Source: Vigna angularis
Taxonomy: Eukaryota > Streptophyta > Magnoliopsida > Fabales > Fabaceae
Length of the DNA stretch: 64,000 nucleotides
Reading direction: 5' to 3'
NCBI RefSeq assembly: GCF_016808095.1
Contig: NC_068979.1
Coordinates: 19,002,501 to 19,066,500, forward strand
A program made the translations under genes and the position numbers. Under the pieces are notes generated by a model that ran no database searches, had not been told where the DNA came from, and saw only the letters and a program-made list of their open reading frames with translations. The first letter of the stretch is position 1, and every line of letters begins with the position of its first letter. Shown here in pieces: positions 25,493 through 38,300 of this stretch.

Positions 25493-25941
25493 CTTGGTGA
25501 GGTTATGCGTGGCGAGGTCGGCGCTTTCCAAGGCCTTCTTGCCAGCCACAATGCAGTAGCAGAGACAGACGTCGAAGTGGCGGTCGTTCTTGTCGTCGAT
25601 GTAGCCTTAGACAGAGAAGCCACGGATCTGGCCACCGAAGCGAGTGGGAAACTTGGACGCGTCGAAGCAATCGATGGCAATGATGCCACTCTCTCTGGCA
25701 AGGAGCTTCTCGTAATAACCCTCGACGTCGTTGCTGAACACGGACGCGAGGCCCATTCCGGTGATCACCATGCATTTCTTGGGGTCCTTCTGGCGCTGCG
25801 GGGCAGAGACCTTGGGCGCCACCGTGGCAGACACGAAGAAGACGTGCTTAACGCGGCGACTCTTCTTTTGGCGGCATTGTTGGGAGTGCAAAGTGAGTCC
25901 AAGGGAGAAGCGCAGATGTTGAGTGAGTTTAGCGCTTGCAT
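25493..25941 (-). pseudogene. KAS1: Captured 5' part of plastid beta-ketoacyl-ACP synthase I
   Basis: Starting at ATG 25941 ('MQALNSLNICASPLD') the frame gives a transit-peptide-like leader. After a frame change near 25850-25870 it continues as 'KDPKKCMVITGMGLASVF', 'GYYEKLLARESGI' and 'DASKFPTRFGGQIRGFSV', the N-terminal region of plastid KAS I (fatty-acid chain elongation). A TAA at 25607-25609 breaks it, and the same frame resumes with 'GYIDDKNDRHFD' and 'YCIVAGKKALESADL' before ending at a splice-donor-like AAG/GT at 25493. The active-site Cys-His-His region is not present. With one frameshift and one stop in about 150 codons, the piece is non-functional. The 164-residue plus-strand frame over it is antisense. 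Confidence 0.85.
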
Positions 25942-26002
25942 GATGGCGGAGAATGATGGCTGGGTCAAGTTCCTCTTCGTCTTCTCTCGTGTGTTCTGAG
26001 TT

Positions 26003-26329
26003 GATTGATCAAATCCCTAATTCCCTTTCTCTAACCCTATTTACTTAAAAAATTTATAATACTAAGAGATTCCTAACATTACTAATTTAATTTTGTGCCA
26101 CGTCAAAAACTTTTAATTTAGTTAAAAAATTTCACGTAATATAATAGTTTTACATCAGCACATTAAGTGTGCACCACGTCAGCAAATTTTAACGCCGTTT
26201 GTGAAAACTTAACAGACAGGGCTTAATTGGCTCAAATTTTCAAATATTTGGACCCAATTGAGACAATTTTACAAGTATATGGACCCAATTTAGTCAGTTC
26301 AAAAAATGAGGACCTAATTTAGTCATCAC
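26003..26329 (-). repeat. Pack-MULE right terminal inverted repeat
   Basis: Inverted partner of 24353-24668. Its outer end reads GTGATGACTAAATTAGG on the minus strand, against GGGAAATCTCAAGTGAG on the left, so the outermost 20 bp have diverged more than the inner TIR. Confidence 0.8.
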
Positions 26330-26338
26330 AGATATGAT

Positions 26339-28779
26339 AAAATAGAACAGTTATAGATTAAGATATAAAGTATAAACTTTACAGTCATCCAAAATAATCA
26401 TAGAATTTAAAACTTTATATACAACCTAACTACTACAAAATTATATACAGAGTTAATATAAAACTAACTACTCAGCAGCGTCTCCTCCTTCCAAAGCCTG
26501 CTCTAGAGACACCTCATTTCCCTCTGCTCACACCCACAGAATGGTTATTGCAAAGGAAAGAACACCAATACATACAAAACATAGGGCACAAACAATAGGG
26601 TAAGCTAGTTTAAATAAAAGAATAAACATTATGTTTAACATCTACATTACATACAATCACACATATTCATTCTCCAACACAACACACTTTATGCATGACA
26701 CCACAATCAAATGACCGTCCGGGCTTAGAATGATTGCCAAACTATCTCGGGTTGTGCACTCGTGGTGGCTTCTACTGCTTTGCAAAGCTGCCAATGGGTT
26801 TCACCCTACCACACTCACGAGGTTAGTCTGTACCGGGCCTTGAAGCATATTGGTAGCCTCCAAGACTAAGACCTCCTGCTACTCCTAACGACATGGTTCA
26901 ATCCTCTCTACGTGAGAATGAAAGACCATTGGAGTTTCAGGACAACCCCCATGACTGAGCTCCTGCATTCATTCTAAACATACTTGAATCTCACCAAGAG
27001 ATTCTACTTTGGAACTTTACTTTCACCAGTTTGAAACATAACTCATGACATAATCAATCACATACCATAATACATATTCATACATGCTTCACAATGGATT
27101 CCCAAAACTTCATTTAAATCAAACTAGAACAAGGAATTAAAGAGTAACTAAAACCTGAACCAGTTGCTCAGCGCACACCCTCGCTGAGTGACCACAGAGG
27201 TTCCTCGCACAGTGACCCAGCTCACTGTGCAAATAAACTCCCAGTGGTACGAGACCTTAAACTCGTGCTCAGCGACATCACTAGCTAAGCGAAACTCACC
27301 AGACAATGGACCAGGCTCTCAACTCACTCGCTCAATGCACTCATTTGCTATTCTAATAAAACTGACAGTGCTCCCAGACCTCAATTGGCCGCTTAGCGCA
27401 CTCTCACGCTGTGCGAATCAGCAAACAATGAGCCTGTCACCAAGACCACTCGCTGAGCGATTCCACTCGCTCAGCGAGTCTGCATAATCTGCAGCACCAA
27501 ATCTGCAGAATTACGCCCCCTACACCAAATTTACCAGTTCAAACTATTTTTCCCAACTTCTAACCCTCCGAGATTGTGTTATATACTTAATTATACTTAT
27601 CTAAGGTTGTTTAAACATCTCTAACCTAATTCTAAACATGTAGACTCAAAATCTCACCCAAAAATTTATAAAAAAACTCAATGTAGAGACTCAAATTGAA
27701 TTCTACCATTTGACATACAATTCCAAGCAACTTAGGGACTTTAACAAGTCCCAAATGACTTACCAAGACTCTCCATATTGACCAATTGCACACAGAATAC
27801 CAAACTCAAGTTTTCACTACTTCAATTCCTCTAAATTGAGTTCTAACACAAATAGAACTCTACCTCATTACTAACACACTCTACTAACTCAATCCTCTAA
27901 CAATCCATATGTTAAACAAAATCCAAAACAGTTCATAGACAACCTCAATTCCACCAACTCAGTTTAATAATCCTTTTCCACCTTTTTACTATCTTAAACC
28001 TCCATTTTTTTCCAAACCACCAGTAACCAAGATTTCTCTTCTATTATAACAGTCCAATTTATACAATTCAAATTCATTCACATCAACTCTAACATCAAAA
28101 ACATACATACAACATTTTTCACACCTGAATAGCATCCCTAAATCAACAAAGCATGCATTTCACTAAATTACTACTCATACCAAGTCGCATTTTCCAACTC
28201 CAACCGTTTAAGTATCATAATCATCAAACTCACACCATACATTTCTTTTCAAAGCAGTTAACTAGCTCCCATTACCTCTAGAAAACTCGCACCGGTCTAG
28301 AAAATACCCCGACCGTAACTTGCACTGCAAAGAATTTCTAAAAACACCTATAAATCACAGGATGGTGATAGAGGATAACCTTTAGAACCTAATTTGAGTC
28401 AGAAATTGAAGGAAAGAAACTGTTGATCCATGCAAACAGAGTCATTTCGCAGGATCAAGAACCATAGACGTTAGAGAAAAGGGTTAACCGCTTACCCGGT
28501 CGATTCGCCCAATTGATCGGTCAGATTTGTAGCCCTTGACGTAGTGATCGCCTAGGTACTTCCTGATCGTCAAACAGATGCTCCAAGCGTGAGAAAAGTT
28601 AGAGAGATGTGAGAGAAAGGGAAGAGAATATTGTTTTAGAGAGATAGAAAGTATTTAGATAATGATACGAGCTTTAGAAATTTCTATTTATATTATAAGA
28701 TTATTTTATAATAAAATACTCGGTCTCATTATTTTAATACACCTATCTACTCTAATACTCTATTTTCTAGATTCTTACA
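26339..28779 (-). repeat. Solo LTR copy 4, truncated at its 3' end
   Basis: The 5' end is intact (minus strand TGTAAGAATCTAGAAAA from 28779). The terminal GTTACA end seen in other copies is missing next to the Pack-MULE, so roughly the last few tens of bases are lost. It has the family blocks at 26700-27030, a GC-rich cassette at about 27165-27480 full of CGCTGAGCG and CTCAGCG motifs, the 'ccattacctct' tract near 28268 and the 'cacttcctgatcgtc' tract at about 28560. The 99-residue frame at 27188-27487 is a by-product of the GC cassette. Confidence 0.75.
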
Positions 28780-28986
28780 TTTTCAATCTTAATTCATACT
28801 CATTTTTATTAAATTTTAATTAAGGATCTTTTGATAATTCATTATATTATCTTATTAATTTAAAATATTCATCATGTCTTATTTAAATGTATTGTTATAT
28901 TTGATTAATACAATTAACATTTAAACTAAGTTAGATGTATGTGTATGAATAAAACTCTTATAATAATATAAATATAATATGATATG
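28780..28986. other. Short AT-rich spacer
   Basis: Separates two LTRs in opposite orientation. Nothing recognisable. Confidence 0.5.
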
Positions 28987-30305
28987 TGTAAGAACCTAGA
29001 AAATAAATTATTAGAGTTGATATGTGTTTTAAAGTAATCAAACCTGATTATTTTAATATTAAAATAATTCAATAATATAAATAGAATTTCATAAACACGT
29101 TTCATTATTTAAAACACTCACTATGTCTCTAAAACTCATTCTTTGAGTTCTTTCTCTCTTCTCTCTAAGATTTCTAACTCTTAAGACATTTGTTTGATGA
29201 TCAAGAGACACCTAAGAGATCACAATAGTGAGTTCTCTATTTTCTACCAATCAGTTTTTGATATAGAATAAGTTAGTTTATGCTTCTTTTATTTAGTTTT
29301 CAGTTTAAGACACATGCAAAGAGTATCTCTCGCATGTGTCATTCAAACTCTCTTGTTAGTTTTTTGTTGATCAGTAGTCCTAACGACATACTCTAATCAT
29401 GATTTCGTTGTTTGTAGTCACAATTAGTGTTCTTTGATCTATGGGAGCTGTTTGGGATTTTTTAAGATCGTTTAGTCATCTAATAGATAAGGGAAACTAA
29501 TATTGTCCTTGATTTCGTGTTATGATGCATGAGTTTATGTTTGCTATGTTGTGAGGAATAATGTTATGTTGATTTGGTTATAATTGAAATGGTTGTTTTA
29601 TTGTTAATTGTGTTTTGATGAGTGTGCTTGATTATTTGATGCATGATGACATTGATGATTTTGATTTGGACTTGAATGAGCTTGTGAATGTCGCTGTTAT
29701 GAAGTATAAATAGCATAAAATTGATGTAGTATTAAGAAGTAGAGAGTAGGCTGAGTTATAGGTTGGTTTTTGGTCTAAAAAAGAGGTTTTGATAAGTGAG
29801 AAGTTAAGGTAATGATCAAATGGAAAAATTGTGTTTTTGAGTTTGTTTTATGATCATTTGAAACTTGTTTAAGCTTTGAGTTAAGTGAAATCTAATGTAG
29901 ATCTGGTTGGTAGTTGATAGGTTGAGTTTGTATGACCTGCCATAACTCGATATCAATACTTGCATCCGGATTTGTTAAGTCTAGAATATGTATATATGCT
30001 TAGGTTATTGTTTGATTTTAAACTGAAATATGTTATATACTGAATTATAATTGCATGATTTGATTCTTTTACAATATTAGTTTACCCTTGTTGTTTTTGT
30101 TTGTTTGTGTGTTTTTATTTCTTTTGCAATAATAAGTTTAATGATGTGAGTTTAGCGAATTGTACCAAGAATGAACAAGTGCTAAGAAATAATGGAGTTA
30201 AAGCGTAGACTAAGAAGTTTAGTTTCAAAAATATCTTGTTAATGTAAAGAGCTTATTATATTATTTTTTTGTTAAGGATAAAAAAAAAAAATTTTGGATG
30301 TTACA
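28987..30305 (+). repeat. Solo LTR copy 5 (opposite orientation, short form)
   Basis: Begins TGTAAGAACCTAGAAAA and ends GGATGTTACA, with flanks ATATG (28982-28986) and ACATG (30306-30310) agreeing at 4 of 5 bases. It is the only copy on the plus strand and only 1,319 bp. It keeps the 5' part (the CTCTCTAAAACTC and 'gatgatcaagagacacctaagagatc' blocks) and the 3' end, but lacks the middle, GC-rich cassette included. This copy fixes the orientation of the family. Confidence 0.8.
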
Positions 30306-30771
30306 ACATGTGCTATGTAATGAACATAATTATTTATAAATAGATAATAAATATTTATATTATAGATTGAATTATTAACATTATAATTATATAAAAAGAA
30401 TAACACGTAGTAAAGATGGAAAAATGTTACTATAATTTTTTTTTGTAGTGAGAAAAAAAAATATTTGATAGGTCATATGAATTTATCATATGATAGAAGT
30501 GAACTGAACTTTTATTATATAACTTTGTTGTATTAATAATTTAATAATGAAGATAATATGACATGTACAAATATTTAAGTCTAATTTAACGTATTTATCT
30601 TTTAACATTAGAATCAAATGTTTGCAATGTGTGATATGTTAATTACTTATAATATGTGAGGTAATTAATAAATTATGAATTAAACATTTAATTTATGTTA
30701 AATTCTTAATAAATTAATTAGAATTATATTTCTTAAAATTTATGAATAAGATAATAATCTAATTTGTGTGA

Positions 30772-30809
<38 letters not shown>

Positions 30810-32580
30810 TTTTTTTAAAAAAACTCTACCTTATTCTATTTAACATAATTATATTTTTTTATCTATTTTGTTTATCAAATGATCATGTGTTATACAAAAC
30901 ATATAATATTATAGAAAAACCATCTAAATATGAACTAAGAATAGAAAAAATAAATTATACATAATTATTATTTTTTTCTTAAAAATATGTATATGTATAT
31001 ATTTTTTGATTTATAATAGAGAGGAAAATTTTATTTTGATAAATTTTAAGAATATATATAATCTAATTTATAGAAACACGTAAATTAGTGTGTATGTGTC
31101 CACATATTTGAAAAAAATAATTACTTAACAAAATTTATAAAAAACCAACACGTAAATTATTAAAAATACAAAGTAGTTATTACAATCTTATATTGTAATA
31201 AAAGATAAAATAGTAGAAAAAGTTATGTACGCGAAAGAATACATATATATAAAATTTGGTTAGTCACTTTAACAGGATATTCTTCTATGATAGATCTAAT
31301 AGATCAATAGCTAGGTTTCACATGTTAGAATATGTCCTATTGAAAAACCAAAGTGAAAATTTGGGTCACATTTTCAACAAACCAACAGGTTAATGATAAC
31401 TTTACCATCTTAACAATTTTTTTTTTTATATAAAGTACATATATAAAAGAATAATTTCCAATGTTAACTATACTGGTTTATTTTCAATTTATTTATAATT
31501 ATTATACTCTGTACCATTTAAGCTATTTTCAGTGATGCACTAGTTGATTCCAACTTTCATTTACAGTTATTATTTTTTCTAACATTAACTTTTTTCCGAG
31601 TGATGTATCAGTTCTTCTAACTATTATTTATAATTATTCATGTTTCTAGCATTTATTTTGTTCTCAGTTACTTTAATACATCAAATCATATTAAACATTG
31701 TTAAATAGATATTAAACATATTTTCTCGTATACTATTTTTAAATAAACACTTAAAAGCAATTATTGTGATCTTCCCAGCTTGGACTTAGGCACATAATGA
31801 TTTGAAAACACCACTCCATGAGAAAGATAGGCAATAGTTTGCAGCCCCCGTGAGCAATTGCAGCTCTAAAACACGACCCAGTTATTATGTCTATACATTA
31901 TGTTTTTCATGAACATTGATGTCTGTGACAACTCAAGGAATCTATCTTTGCAACCTCGTAGTTTGCTATCTAGAATCATATTCATTCTTATATTGTTATT
32001 TCTAACTTTGATTCTGGAGAGAAAAAAAAGAAAAATAAGATTTGTGTGGTTAGTGTATGTTTTTTCTAATGATAGTAAACTGTATCTTAAAACTCAATAA
32101 ACATATTTTTAAGTGCTTGATTTCTTTATTTTTGGACAACTATAACTTCTTCGATTAAAAAGTTACAAATCAGGATTTAAATATTTTATTAATGAAATCA
32201 ATACTTTTTTTTTTTGTGTCGACTAGCATTTAGCAAATATTTGGCAGCTCCATCTTCTATTATTATTGTCCGGAGAAAAGTTAACAATTAAATTTTATTT
32301 CTATAAACGTGTTAAACTTTTTACTTTTTGTCTTTCTTAATATTAAACATAAACTTTACTTCTGTCATTATAAATAATTACATTAATTTAAATTTCCTCT
32401 CAATTATTCTTAAATTTATATCTTTTTCCATAGACAAATTACATGTCCATTAATTAGGGGAAAAAGGACCAAAACATGTATACTATGTTTCCTTGAGCAA
32501 GTGAAGGGTTGTAGCTTATGACTATCTATAAGATGCAGTATATGTACATGAAATAGCTCTATCCTATGTGAAACCAAAAT
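30306..32580. other. AT-rich intergenic DNA downstream of the potassium transporter
   Basis: No gene is supported. A (TA)n run lies at 30777-30807. A GC-richer island at about 31770-31880 stands out but is unidentified. The region next to 32580 should contain the transporter's 3' untranslated sequence. I saw no single convincing polyadenylation signal. Confidence 0.55.
30777..30807. repeat. (TA)n microsatellite
   Basis: TA dinucleotide run. Confidence 0.9.
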
Positions 32581-33364
32581 TTAAACTTGATACATCATCC
32601 CAACTTCAAGAGATGATGCATGAGGCACACCAGTGACAAAGGAGGGTGACCTGCTATTTCTTCTTAGGAATTCATACACTATATTAATGGCTATTTTTTT
32701 CACCATGCTAGACCCTGGTTTTGCTCTCAAGTGTGTCTGTCCTATAATGTAAGCTACCCCACCTTCCCTTGCTTCCATAACCTCCTCCAACTCTTTCTTT
32801 GCATCTGTGTTAATCTTTGGACTCTCAGGTACCAAAAACCTTACCCTTTTCTTCTGCTGCTTTATAACATTTGGTGACTTTATCTCCTTCAGTTCTGATG
32901 GCCCTGCATTCTCTACATTCTCAACATTCTCTACATTGTCCTCACTCATCAAAAGGGAATGAGTAGAACAAGTTCCAACAACTGCCATTCTGTCATCCTT
33001 TCCAGGCTCATCATTTGAAGAGTTCAATCCGGTTTTTTCTGTGCGAATGAACTCTGCTATGCTGCACAAAAGATCATTCTCAAACTCAACATCATCTTTG
33101 TGGACATCACGGTATCCATATCGCACTATGCACCGGTAGAGTCTGAACTCTTTTGGACCAACGCGGCCAACCAGAAACCGTTCATCAGGTCTAACATGTG
33201 GAACTGGCACGTGTTTGATGCAGAGGAAAACTAGGACTTCATGGAAGGCTGGGAGGTTGGTTACAAAGTGGGAGAAGATTACTGGAATTCCAGAAACTAG
33301 CTCGGTGTGTATAAGGCCAACCCCACGCACTCGGACTATGCCTATGCTGGGACCTAGGCCGAGA

Positions 33365-33396
<32 letters not shown>

Positions 33397-36300
33397 ATAT
33401 TCATACTTTTTTAGTGTGCCGTAGTGCCAGACATACATGAAAGTCAGAAATACAAGAGCCAACGCTATAGGCACCCATGCTCCTTGCAGGAACTTGATAA
33501 GAGAAGCAGAGAAGAAGAGAGCCTCAATGGTGCCAAATACGAAAACAAACCCAAGTGCAAGGAGGACATTCTGGTGCCAGCATAGAACAATAACCAGTGA
33601 CATCAAACAGGTGGTCACCAGCATCACTGTGATTACTGCCAAACCTGTTGTGCAAAGTAAAGTGTGTCATATAATTGTCAGAAAAAACACATACCGTTAA
33701 CACACCTCTCCCCCTTCCCAGTTATTATCTTAAAAAGAGAACTAAATGTCTGCTTGCATACCAAAGTTAACTTCTGAGTTGCATTATTCCCCAGAAAAAC
33801 TACAATTGCATCTTAGAAATGAATGTTTTTTATGCTTCTAGTTCCATATCATATTGCTGCAAAATTAATGTATAGATGAATAGCAATCAGTGCCATACCT
33901 GAGGCATTACCCAGGCGCTTTGTGTCTCTGAAACAAACAGTTACTGCCAAGCACAATATCATCAATACCCAATTGACCTCAGGGATATATATTTGCCCAT
34001 GAATTTTTGATGATGTGTGAATCACTTTCACTCTCGGGAAACAACTTAATGCAGAGCACTGCTTGATGATTGAGAATGTTCCAGTGATAATGGCTTGACT
34101 ACCAACAACTGCAGCTAGTATGGCTATAACCAGAACAGGCCATCTCAATTTCTCTGGAAAGCAAAAGAATGAAAACGGTCAAATAGCTGAGACTTCCCCC
34201 ATCATCTACTTTCTCCAGCAAAAAGAATGAATTACACCACCTACCTGGTACAGATACGTAAAACCCAAAGTGATAATCTTGCTCAATGTCATGATGTTTA
34301 GATAGATAAGCAGCTTGCCCCATATATGCAAGAATTAAAGATGGATAAACCACAGATGTAAAAGCAATCTGCAGAAGAGATGGTAAATAAATAAGCATTA
34401 ACAAAAGCTATTGAGCTGCATAAATAACACTGACAAGAGTTATACTATGTTTAGTTCATTAATCTTAGAGGGAAGAGAGGTTAAGACTTGTCAAGGAACA
34501 TAAATTACAATTTAAAGTGAACCAGTCATGATAAAAGACCCAACAAAAGCAAAACTTGAAGATGTCACATTGCTAAGTCTACTACTGTATCATGTTTACA
34601 GTATACGGTGTATAATATTAGGTAGATCCGTTATCATACAGCAAACAAAAACCAAATAAATTACCATACCTTGATTGATAATTGGCTAAAGTGCCCAAGA
34701 TCAGCAAACATGGCTTCTGCTCCTGCAAAAGTGCAATTGAAATGGTATTAATATTGACAACAAACTGATGTGTAAAATATAAGTTAATCATCAAGTAGAC
34801 CAACCGACCTGTGATGCACAGTAAAATTCCACCAAGGGCCATCCAACCTCCCTTTTGAGTTTTCCTCAAGAGTTGGAAAGCATAATATGGAGAGAGTGCT
34901 TTGTATACATGGGGATTCCAGTGAAATATATTGTATATTCCAATGGTACTAATGCAGAAAAGCCACACAATAATTACAGGAGCAAACAAGAAGCCAACTC
35001 TGTGCGTGCCATAATGCTGAAGAGCAAACAACCCTATCAATATGATGCATGAAGCTGGAACTTCAACATCTGCCAGGCATCAAGTTTAAAACTTCATATC
35101 AGCAAGGAATGTTCCGCAGTTCTCACATAATATAGAAGAGTGATATCAAAATTTAAGTAAAAATAAAAAAAACAAATGATGGGCAAACAAAAATTAAAGC
35201 ACATTGGACCAGCAACTAATTTTCTGCCTTTTATTCTCTGATTCTCAAGAATCAAACTCCAATTTGTAAAAAAATAAAGATAAAAGTTGGTAATGGCCAT
35301 CCAAGTTTAAAGAAGTCCTGTCACTTGATAACAGCTATAAGACAAGCAATTTCCCCTCATCAGATAAAGGGCACATTTGTTTGGGATTTATTATATATTC
35401 TTAATTAAAATTATAAAATAATAAAAATCATTATAATTATGAAATATTTTGAAAAATAGAGTGTTGCTTAAAAGCCACAAATAATAGCATATGAAGAAGA
35501 GCCTGTAACAAGGTTACATCATATAATCACATTTTATTTTAAAGCTTAAACAGATAGGATAAGAAATCACACAATGCCGAATCGACAAAAACACAAGAAT
35601 AGGCTAGCTAAAACATTTGTATTTCACTCGTAATTTTAACAATAACTGATTATTAATCCCAACCGATAACATTGAAATAACTGTTTTCACTGTAGCCACA
35701 GTATAGCTGGTTATTGCCGCAGAGTTAGGTTCATGAAGCACAACTGATGTTAGGATCCCCAAAAATACTCTGTTGAAATAAAAATTGATGGGTAAACACA
35801 ACCCAAATTTCAATTATCGCCGAAATTGAGTGAGACCAGTATGGAAAGTGTCAAATTCAGAAGATACAGCACAGTATTTAACAGTCCACCCAATCTATCA
35901 AACAGGTTGCTTAAGTCACATGTTAAATGCAATCCCTAAAGCATTCTCTGTGATTGTGAGTCTTCACGTGTGACTCATGAAGATTCATACCAAATATAGG
36001 ACACCCTAAAAATGCACAGACAAATGCAACAACATGACTTGTACTTAATGCACAGTTCCTCACAAGAAGAGTATTGAGTATAAACTACTAAGCAACACCC
36101 ACAAAGCGGAGAAAATATAACATACACAACTAAAGAGAGAAACTTTTAGTGATGTAAGATTATTGGAGAAAACAGAACTTCTTTTTTCATGGAATAAAAC
36201 ATGCTCAGGTCAACAGGAATCTCCTTTAGATCAATTGGTAACAAAATTATGCATAAAGCTTCCAATTATGACCAGTATCCAACTTCTAAACAAACTAATA

Positions 36301-37510
36301 AATAATTAGGCACACAAAAAATCAAACTGAACTTACATGCGTGCGTCTCCTTGGACATTGAAAGCTCCAATCCAGAAACAGCCGAGAAAACTGCAAGCAT
36401 TCATCCAAATAATCCAACTCAGTTCCCCAATAAAATCCGAAAGTCAAAGAACAAAACTTACATACAGTCCCCGATGTACTTTTACCACTGTTCACTAATC
36501 AAGATCAAAGTTTCACCTGGAAAACCTATGTCCATCTTTCATTCAAACATATATTACGCGAATTATCAAGATGAAACTTCAACTCTAACACAAGAACCAC
36601 ACCAAAAACACACAAAAAAACTGCATCTAAGTTTTCTCCAAAGTCAAAGGACAAAACTTACGCCGAGTTCTTCAAGTGCTTTTAGTCTGTTCTCTTATCA
36701 GAATCAGAGTTTCATTTCGAGAAACTATATTGACCTTCAATGTAAACATTTATGTAAAACATTGAGATGAAACTTCAATTTGAATCGAAAAACACAATAG
36801 AAGCACACACAAGGAACTGCTTCTACAAAACAATAACACAATCATTGACCTCACCAGAAATAGCCGGCGTGAGGATGCCATCCCCAATGACCATGCAAGT
36901 CCCAATCAGAGCCAGAACGAGTAAAACCCTCTGCAGAACCCTGTGCCTCTCAAACGTGCTTTTGAGCCGCAACGCGAAGCTCCTCTCAGGAGCCGCGCCG
37001 CGCGAATCCTTCTTGTACTCCGACAACTCCTCGTCCGCCACCTGGCAATTCGGCAGCGAACTCACCCGCGCGTGGCGGCACAATAACGAGTACAACGCGA
37101 ACGTGCCTCCCTCGCCGTTATCATCAGCTTTCAGCACAACAAACACGTACTTCACCAAAGGAATCAGCGTTATAGTCCAAAACACCAGCGACAAAACGCC
37201 GAAAACCTCGTCGTTGCTCTCTGTGTGCTTAATGTCCTCCGCAAACGTGCTTCTGAAAACGTACAACGGCGAAATGCTCAAATCACCGTACACTACACCC
37301 AGACTCTGGTACGCCAGAGTCAGAACCGTTCTCCACGACTCTCTCTGCAGTGAAAGAAAAAAAAACTCGACATTCCCAGACAACGACAATAACAACGACA
37401 ATAAAACAACAACAACGACAACGTTGTTCACATCGAAATTGAAACATTGCTGGTTTGGTTGGTTCTCTCACCTTAGCAGAATATCGCCGAGTTCCACCTT
37501 CTAGATCCAT
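32581..37510 (-). CDS. KUP6: KT/HAK/KUP potassium transporter (KUP6/KUP8 type), eight exons
   Basis: A membrane K+ transporter, probably K+/H+ coupled; family members act at the plasma membrane or tonoplast in K+ balance and turgor. Exons (minus): 37510-37472, 37344-36855, 36390-36337, 35069-34809, 34722-34670, 34368-34245, 34153-33899, 33644-32581. All introns are GT-AG and all phases agree, giving 779 residues, normal for the family. GVVYGDL is at residues 29-35, then '[16 protein letters not shown]', '[16 protein letters not shown]', a 54-bp exon giving '[14 protein letters not shown]', '[18 protein letters not shown]' and '[15 protein letters not shown]'. About twelve membrane segments are expected, followed by a long cytosolic tail with KKRVRF at 690-695, a threefold Val-Glu-Asn repeat near 663-671 and '[11 protein letters not shown]' at the end. 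The tail resembles KUP6/KUP8; I cannot separate these paralogues. The ATG is the first in frame and matches the family N-terminus. Confidence 0.95.
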
Positions 37511-38300
37511 CGGATGCCTATTCCTGCGTCTCAGAGAAACATTTTCAGGAGAAATTGAAGGTCACACAATCGCTGAAACAAGTTCAGCATTGAGAAATTA
37601 TGTGTGCTACATATATTGAGTGCGGAATTATTTAATTCAAAAATTATAAAAACAAGTAAATTGGACCTGTTTTTTTTTTAATTGTAACAATAATTACGAT
37701 TTATGAGACAGTAATAATAAATATAAGAAAAATAATAATATCTAAAAAGTAACTTTCAAGATCGATGACGAGGTATTAAAGAAAAGGAAGGAATCAAAAT
37801 TTGAGAGTAAAATAAGAAGATTCAACTACGAGAAAAGGACCCTCCCAGCTTGTAGGTTTATTTGGAGAAAATAAAGATGCACACGAAATATGAGTTTGAT
37901 TATTTGATTTAATTAAGAAGGAAGAGGTTCGGGGAAAGAAGAAAAAAGAAGGAAAAGGTTGTCTTATTTGAGAAGTTATCGTGCAACAAAAAGAGGTTCA
38001 AAGCGAAGACGAAAAGCCAGGAATTGTGTGCATAAATAAAAAAAACAAAGACAATAGAAGTTCAGTTTGCGTGTGTGTTGAAGAGAAAGTGAAGGATTCT
38101 AAGAACAGTGAGAAAAACCTGAACGTTAGTGGTGGGGTTGGTAGGGTTTGGTTAAGTTTAGTCTTCCTTTTGGGCAATTACTGACTGATAAGAGCGTGAT
38201 CTTTTCCACATGAGTCACACGTTTTAGCTTCGTTTTTGCAATTTTTGGCTTCGGATCTTTAGAGAGTGTAGCAAGCAAGCGTTTATTACAATTGTGTAAC
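37511..38300 (-). promoter_or_regulatory. Upstream region of the KUP gene, possible 5' UTR intron
   Basis: A pyrimidine-rich acceptor-like site (TTGTTTCAG on the minus strand, about 37573-37581) lies 60 bp before the start codon, suggesting that the 5' untranslated leader is spliced. Candidate donors upstream are ambiguous. No strong TATA box was chosen. The 67-residue plus-strand frame at 37981-38184 is purine-rich and not recognisable. Confidence 0.35.

Larger units (their letters stand above)
24353..26329. mobile_element. Pack-MULE carrying several host gene fragments
   Basis: Long inverted ends flank this 1.98-kb unit: about 24353-24668 on the left and 26003-26329 on the right. Matching tracts, read inward, include 'gaactgactNAATTGGNTCC', 'gagccaattaagcNctgtc', 'gtggtgcacacttaat', 'atattacgtgaaatt' and 'atagggttagagaaagg'. 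Long inverted ends with unrelated gene pieces between them and no transposase are the known hallmarks of Pack-MULEs. All recognised gene pieces lie on the minus strand. Flanking 9-mers (24344-24352 and 26330-26338) agree at only 6 of 9 bases, so the target duplication is decayed or my boundaries are slightly off. Confidence 0.8.

Noticed and set aside
25505..25999. 164-residue plus-strand reading frame
   Set aside because: It is antisense to the KAS I fragment, whose family motifs are clear on the minus strand.
36351..37504. Plus-strand frames of 139 and 245 residues over the start of the KUP gene
   Set aside because: They lie opposite exons 1-3 and introns 1-2 of the transporter and show no domain; the minus strand explains the locus.
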